From Pseudomonas viciae (GTDB lineage Bacteria; Pseudomonadota; Gammaproteobacteria; Pseudomonadales; Pseudomonadaceae), in assembly GCF_004786035.1 (NCBI RefSeq), contig NZ_CP035088.1:5598501-5662500 (forward strand): 64,000 nt of DNA, in the 5' to 3' direction. Positions 20,080 through 29,838 of this stretch are shown piece by piece. Positions within the stretch are counted from its first letter, which is position 1, and each line of letters begins with the position of its first letter. The notes beneath the pieces are model-generated. The model saw nothing but the letters and a program-made list of their open reading frames with translations. It ran no database searches and was not told the origin of the DNA. Both the position numbers and the translations under genes were made by a program.

Positions 20080-21540
20080 TCATCCCGCGCCGTGGCCGGA
20101 ACGTCGCAAGGTAGGCCGGCCGCCGAGCAACCCCTCCTGATCCGGCAACATTTCGCCGATCTGTAAACCGTTGTCGTCGATGCGATAAAGGCGTAGCTCA
20201 TCGGAGTGGGCACTGGCCCGCACCTTGACCACGGCCATGATGCGCAATAAACGGCTCTGCACTTCAATGTAGCGCTGAACGATGATGGCGTCGGTGAGAA
20301 ACGCTGTGCCGTAAGGACTGAAACGCAGATCGGTGTAGCGGTCCTCCAGCTCCGAAGTCAGCAATACCGTGACACCGGCGCTGGTCAACGCCGTGACCAT
20401 GCGCGACAGCGACTCGCGAAAGTCCTCGCGAAAGGTCGGCGCCAGCGCCAGTTCGAAGCCCGACAGCGAATCAATGACCACCCGGGTCGCTTTCAGGCGG
20501 GCGATCTCGCCCAGCAGCAAGTGCACGATTTCGTCGATGGACAGGTCCGGCGCGCGGCTATCCACCAGCCCGACTTTTCCACATTGAATCAAGTGGGTGA
20601 GCGTGGCGTTCTGGGAGTGATTGGGACGCTGTTCAAACACCGCGATCACACCGGTCTCACCGTTGCGCGCGCCTTCGGCGAGAAAGGACGCCGCCAGAAT
20701 GCTTTTACCCGAACCGGACGGGCCCGCCACTAACAAGGAATACCCGCGCGGCAGGCCACCGCCGAGCATGTCATCGAGCTGCGGTACACCCATTGCCAGG
20801 CGCTTGATGGGAAATTCCATCGACGTTTCGCTCGGGTTGAAGGGAGCGGGGGCAAATACCTTGATTCCTGACGCGGCGATACGGAAGGTGTGCAGGCCCG
20901 GCAGCGTCGGCTGGCCGCGCATCTTCATGATTTCCATCTTGCGCACCATGGAGTTGCGCTGAACGCTCTGGCGCAGCCAGATCAGCCCATCGGCGACGGT
21001 GAAAATCGGGTTGGTATCGGTTTCGGTGAAATATTCGCCGATCAAAAACGTCGTGGCCTGCCAGGTGGTCATCAGCATGCCCAACTGCTGGACGAACTGC
21101 GGCAAGTTGTTATTGGGGTTGTCCTGGGTCTGGCTGGCCAGCACCACCGAACGGAACGAGTCAACGAACACCAGCGCCGGGGAGTGAGCCTCCACCTCGC
21201 TGACAATGCGTCGCAGCACTTCGTCCAGATCCCCGGCCAGGGTGTCGTCAGCCAGGTTGACGTAGCGGATCGATTGATTGATCGCCTCGCTGTCAAAGAA
21301 GTCGAACTGCTGTTGATAACGCAGCATCTTCAGCGGCGGCTCGCCCAACACAGTAAAAAACAGCGCGGGACGCTCTGGGGTCGCCAGGGCAAACATCATC
21401 TGGTGCGCGAGGGTGGTCTTGCCGCAACCGGGGGGGCCGGCGATCAGGTTGAACGAAAACTCCGGCAACCCTCCGCCCAAGACCTCGTCCAGTCCTGGCA
21501 CGCCGGTGGCCAAGCGGTTGATAGTCACTTTGGTGCTCAT
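20080..21540 (-). CDS. KaiC-family double-domain RecA-like ATPase
   Basis: 486 residues with two KaiC domains. Walker A 1 is GPPGCGKT (K41) and Walker A 2 is GPSGSGKS (K279). The paired catalytic glutamates of cyanobacterial KaiC are each half kept: G66-E67 in domain 1 and E303-Q304 in domain 2. At the KaiC S431/T432 site, aligned through the LTDAIIVQRY segment, this protein has Ala413-Phe414, so the classical phosphorylation cycle is not possible there. No KaiA or KaiB is seen. The start at 21540 overlaps the previous stop by 4 bases (ATGA). The role is probably ATP-driven signalling to the adjacent kinase (inference). Confidence 0.9.
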   Translation of the reverse strand: MSTKVTINRLATGVPGLDEVLGGGLPEFSFNLIAGPPGCGKTTLAHQMMFALATPERPALFFTVLGEPPLKMLRYQQQFDFFDSEAINQSIRYVNLADDTLAGDLDEVLRRIVSEVEAHSPALVFVDSFRSVVLASQTQDNPNNNLPQFVQQLGMLMTTWQATTFLIGEYFTETDTNPIFTVADGLIWLRQSVQRNSMVRKMEIMKMRGQPTLPGLHTFRIAASGIKVFAPAPFNPSETSMEFPIKRLAMGVPQLDDMLGGGLPRGYSLLVAGPSGSGKSILAASFLAEGARNGETGVIAVFEQRPNHSQNATLTHLIQCGKVGLVDSRAPDLSIDEIVHLLLGEIARLKATRVVIDSLSGFELALAPTFREDFRESLSRMVTALTSAGVTVLLTSELEDRYTDLRFSPYGTAFLTDAIIVQRYIEVQSRLLRIMAVVKVRASAHSDELRLYRIDDNGLQIGEMLPDQEGLLGGRPTLRRSGHGAG

Positions 21541-21971
21541 GGCGAATTTTCCTGCGAAGGGGTGTCGCTCAAAGAAGGTTCCCACACGCCACGAAGCAAA
21601 CGTGCGGTGAGCGAGGGCCCGATCAGCGTAGTCAGTAACTCGTAGAATATAGTCAGCAACATTTCACCGAAAAACAGCGCATCGGCTTCGCTTTGCTCAA
21701 CGAGTACAGATTTAAGGGCAGTCAGAGCCAGGCCAGGCGGCACCTTGTCGCAGATGCTGGCCAGGCGCGGATAAGTGGATGCGCACAGGTGCAGGCTGCG
21801 GCGATAAAGCGCCGCAACCCCTTGTGGACCGATGACGGGCGTAAGAGCAGCCTCTATATCCTGCAGAATTGAAATGATCGCGTGGGCGGTCTTTGCAATG
21901 TCAGCGTTGGGGCCAACGCGGTGCGCCAGAGAAGCTACGATCTGACGGCTCTCTTCGCTTAGCGTGGACAT
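21537..21971 (-). CDS. Unknown protein encoded first in the kaiC-like operon
   Basis: 144 residues from the ATG at 21971 (MSTLSEESRQIVASLAHRVG). It is mostly helical, with LxxL-rich segments such as ISILQDIEAALTPVIGPQGVAALYRRSL and EMLLTIFYELLTTLIGPSLTARLL. There is no signal peptide, metal motif or DNA-binding motif. I do not recognise a family. It is translationally coupled to the KaiC homologue (ATGA overlap), so it is likely a partner or adaptor. A longer frame to 22043 exists but begins with a non-conserved basic stretch. Confidence 0.65.
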   Translation of the reverse strand: MSTLSEESRQIVASLAHRVGPNADIAKTAHAIISILQDIEAALTPVIGPQGVAALYRRSLHLCASTYPRLASICDKVPPGLALTALKSVLVEQSEADALFFGEMLLTIFYELLTTLIGPSLTARLLRGVWEPSLSDTPSQENSP

Positions 21972-22103
21972 AGCTAACTGATATCTGATGGATAGAAATC
22001 GATAGTACACCCTCAAGCCGGTTATCGAGACCCTATTGGGCAAAGCAATGCAATTGCGATCATTTACCGTCAGTGAATAAACCCAGCCCGGATGATCGTC
22101 CAG

Positions 22104-22143
22104 ACTGAAAAATCCCCGGCATCACTCGCGGATCCGGGGATTT
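22104..22143 (-). terminator. Terminator of the chemoreceptor gene
   Basis: Stem aaatccccgg/ccggggattt around a 14-base loop; on the minus strand it runs into TTTTTC. It lies 45 bases after the chemoreceptor stop. Confidence 0.8.
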
Positions 22144-22188
22144 GCGCAATCACGCTCCAGGCGGGCGCCTGAGCTGGCTGGAAAACAA

Positions 22189-24351
22189 CTAAGCTCTTTT
22201 GACTTTGAAACGTCCCAGCACGCGCTGCATCAGCGAGGCTCGCTCCGAAAGGTCCTTGGCCGCCACCGCGCACTCTTGCGAGTTTGACTGGTTTTTCTGC
22301 GTCACTTCATCGATCTGCTCCAAGCCGATGCTGGCCTGCTGCAAGCCCGAAGCCTGCTCGCTGGAAGCTTGGTAAATCAGCGAAACCAGGTTGGAAACCG
22401 CGCTGGTTCCAGTGACGATGTTTTTCAGCGATTCGGCGGTCCGGCCGGCGATGATCATGCCGCGTTGCGTCTTGCTCGATGAGTCGGCGATCAAGGCCGC
22501 CGTCTGCTGGGCGGCCTCGGCGCTGCGGGCGGCCAAGCTGCGCACTTCGTCTGCGACCACGGCAAAACCACGCCCAAGCTCACCCGCCCGGGCGGCTTCG
22601 ATGGCCGCGTTCAACGCCAACAGATTGGTTTGTGCGGCAATATTGTCGATGGTGGTGATGATCGCGGTGATGTCCTTGCCCGAGTTGTCGATTTCGGCCA
22701 TGGCGGCAATCAGCTCGCTCATCAATTTATCGCTCTCCCCCGCATCGGCACGGGATGCCTGGGATTGCTCGTCGGCCTTCTTGGCGTTGGCGGCGTTGTC
22801 CCGGGTCTGCGCGGCCATTTGCGTCATCACCGCGCTGATTTCGGTAATGGACGACGCGGAATTCGACGCGCCATCGGACAATGACTGGCTCAGATCAGTG
22901 ACCTGCGCCGAGCTGCCGGTAATCTGCGTGGCGCTGGTCTGCACCTCGGAAATCAGCTGGTTCAGGTTGCTGACCATCTTCTCCAGTGACTTGCCCAGGG
23001 TATCGTGGGGCGAAGACAAGCGGACCTCCAGGTCCAGGTCTCCTTCAGAAATGCGCTCGGCCACACGAACCTGTCGTTGCAGGCTTTCGGACATGTCGTT
23101 AAGAGCCGCAGACAATTGCCCGACTTCATCCTCGGATTTCTGCACCAGGCGACGAGAAAAATCGCCCAGGCTGATGTTGGCGGCCAAGGCCGCGGCCTCG
23201 CGAATCGGCCCGACGATTTTCGCGGCGGCATACCACAGGGCGGCCAGGGCCAACAGGGAAATGACCATCCCCACCGACACTTGCCAGATGCTGTTGCTGA
23301 TACTGCGCGCCTGCAGTTCCTGCTCCAGGGCTATCGCCTGGCTCATGACCACGGCCTTGGGCAGACGGATCAACACCGCCCAGGGCTTGCCTGTGCGACC
23401 CAGCGTAATGGGCATCAGCACTTCAATATGCTGGGTTTGTGGATTGAGCAGGCCATTGCCACGACCGCTCTGGATGTCGCGCAGTACGTTTTCCCAGGAC
23501 TCAGGCAACAACGCCTTGATGGGTTGGCCAATCAAGTCAGTACGCTGGCTGTCCGCAACCACCAGGCCCTGGTTGCTCAGGATCGTCACCGTGCCTTTGC
23601 CACCGTAGAGCTCGGCAGACATCTGCTCACTGAGCTTCTGGATAAAGGCAATATCGAAATCCGCCCCGACCACACCATAGAACTTGCCATTGGCGACGAT
23701 CGGAACCGACAAAGTGGTCAGCCAGACGTTTTTACCCTGGACCACATAAGGAATGGGGTCCAGCACGCTTTCCTTCAGGGTATCGCGCGGGCCGCTGTAC
23801 CAGCCGCCCTTAGGCACGCCGTTGGGGTGACGATCCGGGGAGTCGTACTCGACCAACGGCTGCACCGCGACATGGCCACCGGCGCTGCGGGTCCAATAAG
23901 GGGTGAAGCGCCCGGTCAGTGGATTATTGCCATCCTGGGCATTGCGAAACGCCTGATCCTGCCCGTCCAGCGCATCCGGTTCCCAGCAGGAATAGGTACC
24001 GTTGAAATCAGGGTTATCCTTGAGGACGCTGAGCAATACCGTATTGACCTGCTCCCGGCCCAATGCCAGGGGGCTTTGCGTGACTTTGCTGGCGGCAAAG
24101 GCATTGGCCATGGTGCGGGCCGCATCCAGGGCATTTTGCAACTTGGCCTGGATGGCGTTGGCCCGCGACTCGGCCAGGTTTTGAATTTCCCGGATCGTTG
24201 ATTTTTCAACCAGTGCGCTGACCTCGGTCGCGACATATTGCTCATTGGCCCGAGCCGTGAAGAGCCCATATACAACCAGGCTGATGGATGAAACAAACAG
24301 GCATATGCCTGCCGTGACACAAATTCGTGCCTGCAATGATCTGAATTTCAT
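22189..24351 (-). CDS. Methyl-accepting chemotaxis protein, dCache-type
   Basis: 720 residues. A transmembrane segment at ~8-30 is followed by a ~320-residue periplasmic domain with dCache-like features ([51 protein letters not shown]). A second membrane segment lies near 355-375, then HAMP. The cytoplasmic signalling hairpin carries [13 protein letters not shown] sequence (here [33 protein letters not shown]). dCache receptors sense small molecules, often amino or organic acids; the ligand cannot be told. There is no terminal CheR-tethering pentapeptide. It has a long 555-base upstream region. Confidence 0.93.
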   Translation of the reverse strand: MKFRSLQARICVTAGICLFVSSISLVVYGLFTARANEQYVATEVSALVEKSTIREIQNLAESRANAIQAKLQNALDAARTMANAFAASKVTQSPLALGREQVNTVLLSVLKDNPDFNGTYSCWEPDALDGQDQAFRNAQDGNNPLTGRFTPYWTRSAGGHVAVQPLVEYDSPDRHPNGVPKGGWYSGPRDTLKESVLDPIPYVVQGKNVWLTTLSVPIVANGKFYGVVGADFDIAFIQKLSEQMSAELYGGKGTVTILSNQGLVVADSQRTDLIGQPIKALLPESWENVLRDIQSGRGNGLLNPQTQHIEVLMPITLGRTGKPWAVLIRLPKAVVMSQAIALEQELQARSISNSIWQVSVGMVISLLALAALWYAAAKIVGPIREAAALAANISLGDFSRRLVQKSEDEVGQLSAALNDMSESLQRQVRVAERISEGDLDLEVRLSSPHDTLGKSLEKMVSNLNQLISEVQTSATQITGSSAQVTDLSQSLSDGASNSASSITEISAVMTQMAAQTRDNAANAKKADEQSQASRADAGESDKLMSELIAAMAEIDNSGKDITAIITTIDNIAAQTNLLALNAAIEAARAGELGRGFAVVADEVRSLAARSAEAAQQTAALIADSSSKTQRGMIIAGRTAESLKNIVTGTSAVSNLVSLIYQASSEQASGLQQASIGLEQIDEVTQKNQSNSQECAVAAKDLSERASLMQRVLGRFKVKRA

Positions 24352-24906
24352 ATCGTCCCCTGCCTGATTCTTTTTGTTGCCAACGTTAAAGAGCGAAAGC
24401 CTCTAACTTTTGCACGACGCGGCGAATAACAATCAATCCGCGCTGTTTACGCGGCCCACGAGGCAATCGCCTTGAAAGGGCATGGCGGTACAGCTGCTTT
24501 ATAAGTATTTGAAACGTGGTGGGTTGGGGCGTAAATCCAGCTCTATTCGCCTGGAAAGCAATAGAGGTATTCAAGTCAGGAACCGAAGGCCTTATGTGCC
24601 AGGACAATAAGGGCGATAGGTGGAAAGAATGTGAAAACCTGCTTTTCCAGTAACCACAGGGTCACCCTTGAATAATGCCGCAGAATCCATTCAGACCAAT
24701 AACCACAACAGCAAATTAACACGCTCGGGTTTTATACAAAATCAAACTTAGGCGTTATACAAAACAGTACTTTAGTCGTAACTCACCAAAGACCCGACAT
24801 GCGGATGAAAGTACCCGCGATTGATGTGTACACCGTGCGGAACCGAGAGGATCTGTGGCGCGCGCGAGGCATCACGCCAGGCTATTCCTGGGCAAGCGCC
24901 GTTGCA
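24352..24906. other. Intergenic region upstream of the chemoreceptor, no gene seen
   Basis: AT-richer than its surroundings. No convincing coding frame is present. It contains two direct copies of ttatacaaaa (listed separately) and probably the chemoreceptor promoter on the minus strand. It also holds the 3' flank of the ankyrin gene, for which I see no clear terminator. Confidence 0.6.
24732..24764. repeat. Direct repeat ttatacaaaa, two copies 23 bases apart
   Basis: Identical 10-mers at 24732-24741 and 24755-24764, about two helical turns apart, lie about 380-410 bases upstream of the chemoreceptor start. The minus strand reads TTTTGTATAA. This could be paired operator half-sites or overlapping -10 elements; a TAAAGT...TAA arrangement over the right copy only weakly resembles a FliA promoter. 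Confidence 0.5.
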
Positions 24907-25968
24907 CTATCGGCTGTAGGAGGGCATCGCCAATGGCACTGGCTGCGGATTGGCGATGACCCAGCGCACGGCCAACTCACAGAGGCGCTCGGTCTGCCCG
25001 GCGTTATCGTTACCCCCCCGCAGAATGGCAGCCAGCGCCCGCGCTTCAGCGAGCTCGGCCTCAGACAGAGGCACGGCGCTGCCCACGTGGCTAACCAGAG
25101 CCGCCAACATCGCTTTGAAATCCGCGTCCCAGTTGGCCGAGCCGTTGTGGTGAATCTCTCGGGAGATACGGCCACTGATGCGGATCACCTCACCCTGCAC
25201 CGTCGCTGCGGCGCCAGAGGATGGCACCAGCAGCTCCCACAATTGCTGATGCTGATCAGGCCAGCCACTGGCCGTTACGACGATAGCGGCCTGACCGTCG
25301 TGAACCTTGCGGGAGGCAACGGGAGTGACGTCGAAAAGACGATAAAGATTGGCCAGGGCCGCGTCCGCTGCCTCGAGGTAGTCCGGGTTGAAGGAGGCCC
25401 GGTGAAACTCGAATTCACGGCCGATGCGCTGCACCTCAGCGAGCATGCCGTCATCGGGTTGCAGCCCTGCCGCCAGCAGAATCTGGGCGATTTTCGCAGT
25501 GGCCTCGATATCGGCATTGCGGCTAGTCGCCAGGGCAATATGCAGCACACCCTGTCCCTGCCGACTCTTGGCATCGACATTGGCGCCTCGACGGATCAGG
25601 GCTGCGATGGCCTCGGCTTTGTGACTGTTGGCCGCGGCATGCAGTGGTGTATAGCCCTGGTAATCCTGCGCCTCGATATCGGCTCCTAAATCCAGTAGCA
25701 GATCGACACCGCCAATCCAACTCGAACTGCGATGGTGCAGGGGCGTTCGTTGGTAAGTGTCACGGGCATTAATGTCGGCGCCCTGCTCCACCAGCCAGCG
25801 GGCCAGTTCGTCGGGGCAGGTGTAGAAGCCCAGCGCAGAGCTCTTGCTGTAACCGCCGGTGGCTTCAAGCTCGCATTCATCGAACACGGCGACCAGCTCG
25901 GCAAACGAAGCCTGCTCCAGCAACTGACCGAAATCCTTCGGCAGTGTCTTGCGTTTACGCTTACCCAT
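24907..25968 (-). CDS. Ankyrin-repeat protein
   Basis: 353 residues from MGKRKRKTLPKDF (25968); an ATG at 25980 is possible. A basic N-terminus leads into at least four ankyrin repeats at ~45-180: WLVEQGADINARDTYQRTPLHH, LLDLGADIEAQDYQGYTPLHAA, LIRRGANVDAKSRQGQGVLHIA and a weaker fourth. Residues ~190-350 show no domain I recognise. There is no signal peptide or membrane segment. Ankyrin repeats mediate protein binding; the partner is unknown. It is 79 bases downstream of the MFS gene in the same direction. Confidence 0.85.
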   Translation of the reverse strand: MGKRKRKTLPKDFGQLLEQASFAELVAVFDECELEATGGYSKSSALGFYTCPDELARWLVEQGADINARDTYQRTPLHHRSSSWIGGVDLLLDLGADIEAQDYQGYTPLHAAANSHKAEAIAALIRRGANVDAKSRQGQGVLHIALATSRNADIEATAKIAQILLAAGLQPDDGMLAEVQRIGREFEFHRASFNPDYLEAADAALANLYRLFDVTPVASRKVHDGQAAIVVTASGWPDQHQQLWELLVPSSGAAATVQGEVIRISGRISREIHHNGSANWDADFKAMLAALVSHVGSAVPLSEAELAEARALAAILRGGNDNAGQTERLCELAVRWVIANPQPVPLAMPSYSR

Positions 25969-26047
25969 GGCGAAGGTCACCGTTCTGATCCAAAGATTTT
26001 TCAGCCTAAAATTACATAGTCATTGGTCACGGCCATCTGAATGGAGA

Positions 26048-27277
26048 TCAGACTTTTCTGGTCCTCGGCAAGAATATCGCCAACACCCCAAACAACGGCA
26101 GGAACGAGCACAACCAATACACGTACTCGATGCCACGGATGTCCGCCAGATGCCCCAGGAGCGCGGCGCCAATCCCGCCAAAACCGAACATCAACCCAAA
26201 GAATACGCCGGCGATCATCCCGACATTGCCCGGCACCAGTTCCTGGGCGTACACCACGATGGCCGAGAACGCCGAAGCCAGGATAAAGCCGATGACCACG
26301 CTGAGGATGCTGGTCCACAGCAGGTCAACGTGCGGCAGGATCAAGGTGAACGGCGCCACGCCAAGGATCGAGAACCAGATCACCGCCTTGCGCCCGATCC
26401 TGTCTCCAATGGGGCCGCCGAAGAAGGTTCCCGCCGCCACCGCACCGAGGAACAGGAACAGGTGCAACTGCGAAGACGCCACTGACAGGTCGAACTTTTC
26501 GATCAGGTAGAAGGTGAAGTAGCTGGTGAAACTGGCCATGTAGAAGTACTTGGAAAACACCAGCAGCCCCAGCACTACCAGCGCACTCAAGACCCGCCCT
26601 TTGGATAAACCGTGAGTAGCCGCCTGGCCTTGCTTGAGCTTGAACAGGTTCAGGTGGTTGGCGTACCAGCGGCTGATGCGGTACAGCACGAACAGCGCAA
26701 ACAGTGCGAACAACCCGAACCAGGCCACATTGCCTTGCCCGTAGGGAATGATGATCGCGGCCGCCAGCAAAGGGCCGAAGGCAGAGCCGGCGTTCCCGCC
26801 GACCTGAAACGTCGACTGTGCCAGCCCATAACGGCCGCCCGAGGCCAGTCGTGCGACCCGCGAGGCTTCCGGGTGAAAGGTCGATGAGCCGATGCCGATC
26901 AGCGCGGCGGCCAACAGAATCAAAGGGAAGCTGCCGACCATGGACATCATCACGATACCGATCAGCGTGCACACTGTTCCGGCCGGCAGCAGCCAGGGCT
27001 TGGGATGCCGGTCGGTGTGATAGCCGACCCAGGGCTGCAGCAACGAAGCCGTCAGTTGGAAGGTCAGTGTGATCAAGCCGACCTGGGTGAACGTCAGGCC
27101 ATAGCTTTCCTTGAGCATCGGATAGATCGACGGCAGCACCGCCTGGATCAGGTCGTTGATCAGGTGCGCCAGCGCCACGGCACCGATGATCCGCATGACC
27201 AAGGGACTGCTTTGCGCGGGGGCGGGAATAGACGGTGTGTCCGCCTGGGTATTGCTCAGAGCCATGGGAGTTTCCAT
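26048..27277 (-). CDS. MFS exporter, fosmidomycin-resistance (Fsr) type
   Basis: 409 residues with about 12 hydrophobic segments. Fsr-like signatures: ALAHLINDLIQAVLPSIYPMLKESYGLTFTQVGLI in the first helices, GYHTDRHPKPWLLPAG (the MFS loop 2-3 motif), IGIGSSTFHPEASRVARLASGGRYGLAQS and GGPIGDRIGRKAVIW. Family members export fosmidomycin and some other drugs. The start at 27277 is the outermost ATG; 27265 is an alternative (MALSNTQ). The inner-membrane location is certain; the substrate is inferred. Confidence 0.88.
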   Translation of the reverse strand: METPMALSNTQADTPSIPAPAQSSPLVMRIIGAVALAHLINDLIQAVLPSIYPMLKESYGLTFTQVGLITLTFQLTASLLQPWVGYHTDRHPKPWLLPAGTVCTLIGIVMMSMVGSFPLILLAAALIGIGSSTFHPEASRVARLASGGRYGLAQSTFQVGGNAGSAFGPLLAAAIIIPYGQGNVAWFGLFALFALFVLYRISRWYANHLNLFKLKQGQAATHGLSKGRVLSALVVLGLLVFSKYFYMASFTSYFTFYLIEKFDLSVASSQLHLFLFLGAVAAGTFFGGPIGDRIGRKAVIWFSILGVAPFTLILPHVDLLWTSILSVVIGFILASAFSAIVVYAQELVPGNVGMIAGVFFGLMFGFGGIGAALLGHLADIRGIEYVYWLCSFLPLFGVLAIFLPRTRKV

Positions 27278-27595
27278 ACGACAGATGGGTGCACACGGGC
27301 AGGTGCGTCAATGTGCCATTTTTCGGTGCAGCACGGCTATCCCCTTAGCTTGCTATCGAACTAGAAAATTGTCGGAAACCAAGGTGATAGCGCAACGCCA
27401 TGGTCTGAATCTTGCCTTGTTAATGGTCTATAACGCGGCCTCTTACAAAGGGGACCGAGAATGGGAAGTTTCGCTACAGAGCTGGCCTACCGAGCCGATT
27501 TGGACAAACTTTCGAGGCCTTTTAAAAGGGCACCTGTTTCTGCACTGTGTAGAAACGCACAAAAACAGTGCAAAGGTGTTCAGGGGAGTATGGGC
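27278..27595. other. Divergent intergenic region, exporter and chemoreceptor
   Basis: This holds the promoters of two divergent genes. An inverted repeat gcactgt (27542-27548) / acagtgc (27565-27571) lies just before the chemoreceptor start. The chemoreceptor frame is open from an upstream ATG at 27461 that also has a good AAAGGGG site, so part of this stretch may be translated as a 45-residue N-terminal extension. Confidence 0.5.
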
Positions 27596-29653
27596 ATGCA
27601 GGCTTTTCTATCACCGGGCATCGGATTGCTGGGACGTTTCGGCTTCGCCCGTAAATTCCAGCTGTTGTTCCTGCTTTTCATCCTGCCGCTCATGGGCAGC
27701 CTATGGCTGATCGGCCAGGACTATCGCGACAAACTCAGCCTGATTTCCGGGGAGCGCGCCGGGGTACGCCAGTTGCTGGCCCTGGATAACCTGGACAACC
27801 TGCTCACTGCCCAGCGCAACCGTGCGGCCCGTTGGCGTGCCACCGAAACCAATCGACAACCGACGCCGGCAACCATTGCCGCAATGGCGGCTTTCGACGC
27901 AGTGCAACCGGCCCTCAACCAGGCCGCCAGCGACTTGGGCAGTACCCTGCAAGCCGAGGGCGCCGAAGCCGACACCCTCGCCCGCTATCAAACCCTGCAA
28001 ACCAGCCTCAACGGCCTGGATTCGAAGAGCCTGGGCGCCGTGGGCTGGTGGCCAGACGGTTACGACCGTTTCACCACGGCCCTGAGCGCACTGCAAGCCT
28101 TGCGCGAGCAAATGGTCATGGACAACCGCCTGACCCTCGCCTCCTGGTTGGAGACGTATTTGCTGACGCAGATTTCCACCCAACAGACACCGGACCTGAT
28201 TGAACGGGTTGGCCGCCTGGCCAGCGTCGGCCAAGCCTCCGTGGTGTCGGGCCAGTTCACTTTGCAGAGCCGTCTGCAACTGCGGGACCTGCGCAGCCGT
28301 ATCGGGGACGCCCGGGACCAGTTGGTCAAAACCGGGGCATTGCTGGAAACACGCCTGCCCAGCGAGCTGCAAACCTGGGCCGGACAATTCCAAGGCAGCC
28401 TCAAGCACCTGGATGCGGGCCTGAAAGTACTGGATGACGGCGTGTTTGGCGGCTCCATCAATCTCAAGCCGGAAGACTTCGAGAAACACATGGATGCCCT
28501 CCTGGCCAACCTGGCCACCTTGCGACAACAGTCGCTGGTGGCATTGGACAGCCGACTGGACCACTACCACGGCTCGGCGATCCGTCAATTCACGCTGGTG
28601 GCAACAGTGCTTGGCTGCCTGTTACTGGCCGCACTGTACCTCTTCATCTGCCTGCAAGCGTCGATCCGCCGCAGTGCCAGCGGCATCACCCTGCTGGCCG
28701 AAGCCCTGCGTGACGGCAATCTCAGCTTACAAGTGCCGGTACAGGGGCGCGACGAACTGGCGGCCATCAGCACCGCCCTCAACGTCGCCGTGGTACAGCT
28801 GCGCAACAGCCTGCTGGGGGTGGACCACGAAACGTTGCAGTTGAGCAATGCCGTACGCACCCTTAACACTCACTCCAGCGGTGCCCTGGACGAAGTCGAA
28901 GCCCAGCAGATGCAGATCAGCCAGATTGCTGCCGCCGCGACACAACTGGCCGCCACGTCTCAAGGGGTGGCGAGAAGTTGTGAACAGGCTTCTGACAGCG
29001 CCCAACAGACCCGGCGCATCGCCACCGACAGCAGCCGCGACAGCCAACGCACCACGGCGAGCATCCAGCAGCTCAACCAGCGACTCAACGAAACCGCCGC
29101 CGCACTGGGTCGGGTCAGCGAGCAGGGGCAGCAGATCCAGCTGGTGGTCGATACCATCCGTGGCGTGGCCGAGCAGACCAACCTACTGGCCCTCAACGCC
29201 GCCATCGAAGCCGCTCGCGCCGGGGAACAGGGCCGTGGTTTCGCGGTGGTAGCCGATGAGGTGCGTAGCCTGTCGCAACGTACCCAGTCTTCCACGCAAC
29301 AGATTGCCGGCACCGTCGACAGCCTGCGGGCCACGGTCAACGAAGCGGTCAGCCTGATGGAAGCCGCCTGCGGCCAGGCCCAGACCGACGCCCAAGCCGT
29401 CACCGGCCTTGGCGAACGCCTGGCAGAAATCGCCAGCGCCGTGCAAAGCGTCACCGACACCCTGGCGCAAATCGCTACCGCGGTGGATGAGCAAGCCAGC
29501 ACGGCCGACGAGGTCAGCGGCAATATCCAGCAGGTCGATCAAGCGGCCATGCGCTTGCTCGATGGCGCACGGGCCGTGAACCAGGCGGCGGATACCCTGA
29601 GCAAGGGAAGCCAGGCCTTGAGTGCCAATACGGGGAGATTTCAACTCGGTTGA
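27596..29653 (+). CDS. Methyl-accepting chemotaxis protein with helical periplasmic domain
   Basis: 685 residues from the ATG at 27596, which has AGGGGA 8 bases upstream. Membrane segments are near 21-40 and 335-360. The periplasmic part between them (~300 residues) is all-helical, without Cache motifs (e.g. LLTAQRNRAARWRATE, LETYLLTQISTQQTPDLIERV). A HAMP-like region follows, then the signalling domain with [35 protein letters not shown] start at 27461 would add 45 atypical residues. The ligand is unknown. Confidence 0.9.
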   Translation: MQAFLSPGIGLLGRFGFARKFQLLFLLFILPLMGSLWLIGQDYRDKLSLISGERAGVRQLLALDNLDNLLTAQRNRAARWRATETNRQPTPATIAAMAAFDAVQPALNQAASDLGSTLQAEGAEADTLARYQTLQTSLNGLDSKSLGAVGWWPDGYDRFTTALSALQALREQMVMDNRLTLASWLETYLLTQISTQQTPDLIERVGRLASVGQASVVSGQFTLQSRLQLRDLRSRIGDARDQLVKTGALLETRLPSELQTWAGQFQGSLKHLDAGLKVLDDGVFGGSINLKPEDFEKHMDALLANLATLRQQSLVALDSRLDHYHGSAIRQFTLVATVLGCLLLAALYLFICLQASIRRSASGITLLAEALRDGNLSLQVPVQGRDELAAISTALNVAVVQLRNSLLGVDHETLQLSNAVRTLNTHSSGALDEVEAQQMQISQIAAAATQLAATSQGVARSCEQASDSAQQTRRIATDSSRDSQRTTASIQQLNQRLNETAAALGRVSEQGQQIQLVVDTIRGVAEQTNLLALNAAIEAARAGEQGRGFAVVADEVRSLSQRTQSSTQQIAGTVDSLRATVNEAVSLMEAACGQAQTDAQAVTGLGERLAEIASAVQSVTDTLAQIATAVDEQASTADEVSGNIQQVDQAAMRLLDGARAVNQAADTLSKGSQALSANTGRFQLG

Positions 29654-29716
29654 GGGGCATTTGCAGCGAGGATTGATAAGCGGTTGAAAGCGTAGAGAAA
29701 TATTTCAGATTTACGC

Positions 29717-29745
29717 TTGACACATCTTCGTTACCGGCGAATAAT
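29717..29745 (+). promoter_or_regulatory. sigma70 promoter of tRNA-Met
   Basis: TTGACA (29717-29722), a 17-base spacer and AATAAT (5/6). A GC-rich gcgcg stretch follows, as in stringently controlled stable-RNA promoters. The start of transcription would fall a few bases before the mature tRNA. Confidence 0.85.
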
Positions 29746-29756
29746 GCGCGCCACTT

Positions 29757-29833
29757 GGCTACATAGCTCAGTTGGTTAGAGCATAGCATTCATAATGCTG
29801 GGGTCCGGGGTTCAAGTCCCTGTGTAGCCACCA
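29757..29833 (+). tRNA. tRNA-Met (CAT), elongator
   Basis: 77 bases with encoded CCA. Acceptor GGCTACA pairs with TGTAGCC; anticodon stem TAGCA/TGCTG with loop ttcataa gives CAT. The GGCTAC acceptor resembles elongator Met tRNA rather than Ile2 or initiator. It is a single-gene unit with its own promoter and terminator. Confidence 0.95.
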
Positions 29834-29838
29834 AGTAC

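Noticed and set aside
24386..24607. Possible 73-residue gene upstream of the chemoreceptor
   Set aside because: No ribosome site, no family resemblance, and composition of non-coding DNA.
24799..25689. 296-codon plus-strand frame
   Set aside because: Antisense shadow of the ankyrin-repeat gene, which has recognisable repeats.
29757..29833. tRNA-Met as attachment site for the nearby polysaccharide block
   Set aside because: No second copy of the tRNA 3' end and no integrase gene were found in the window; the two-component genes lie between.
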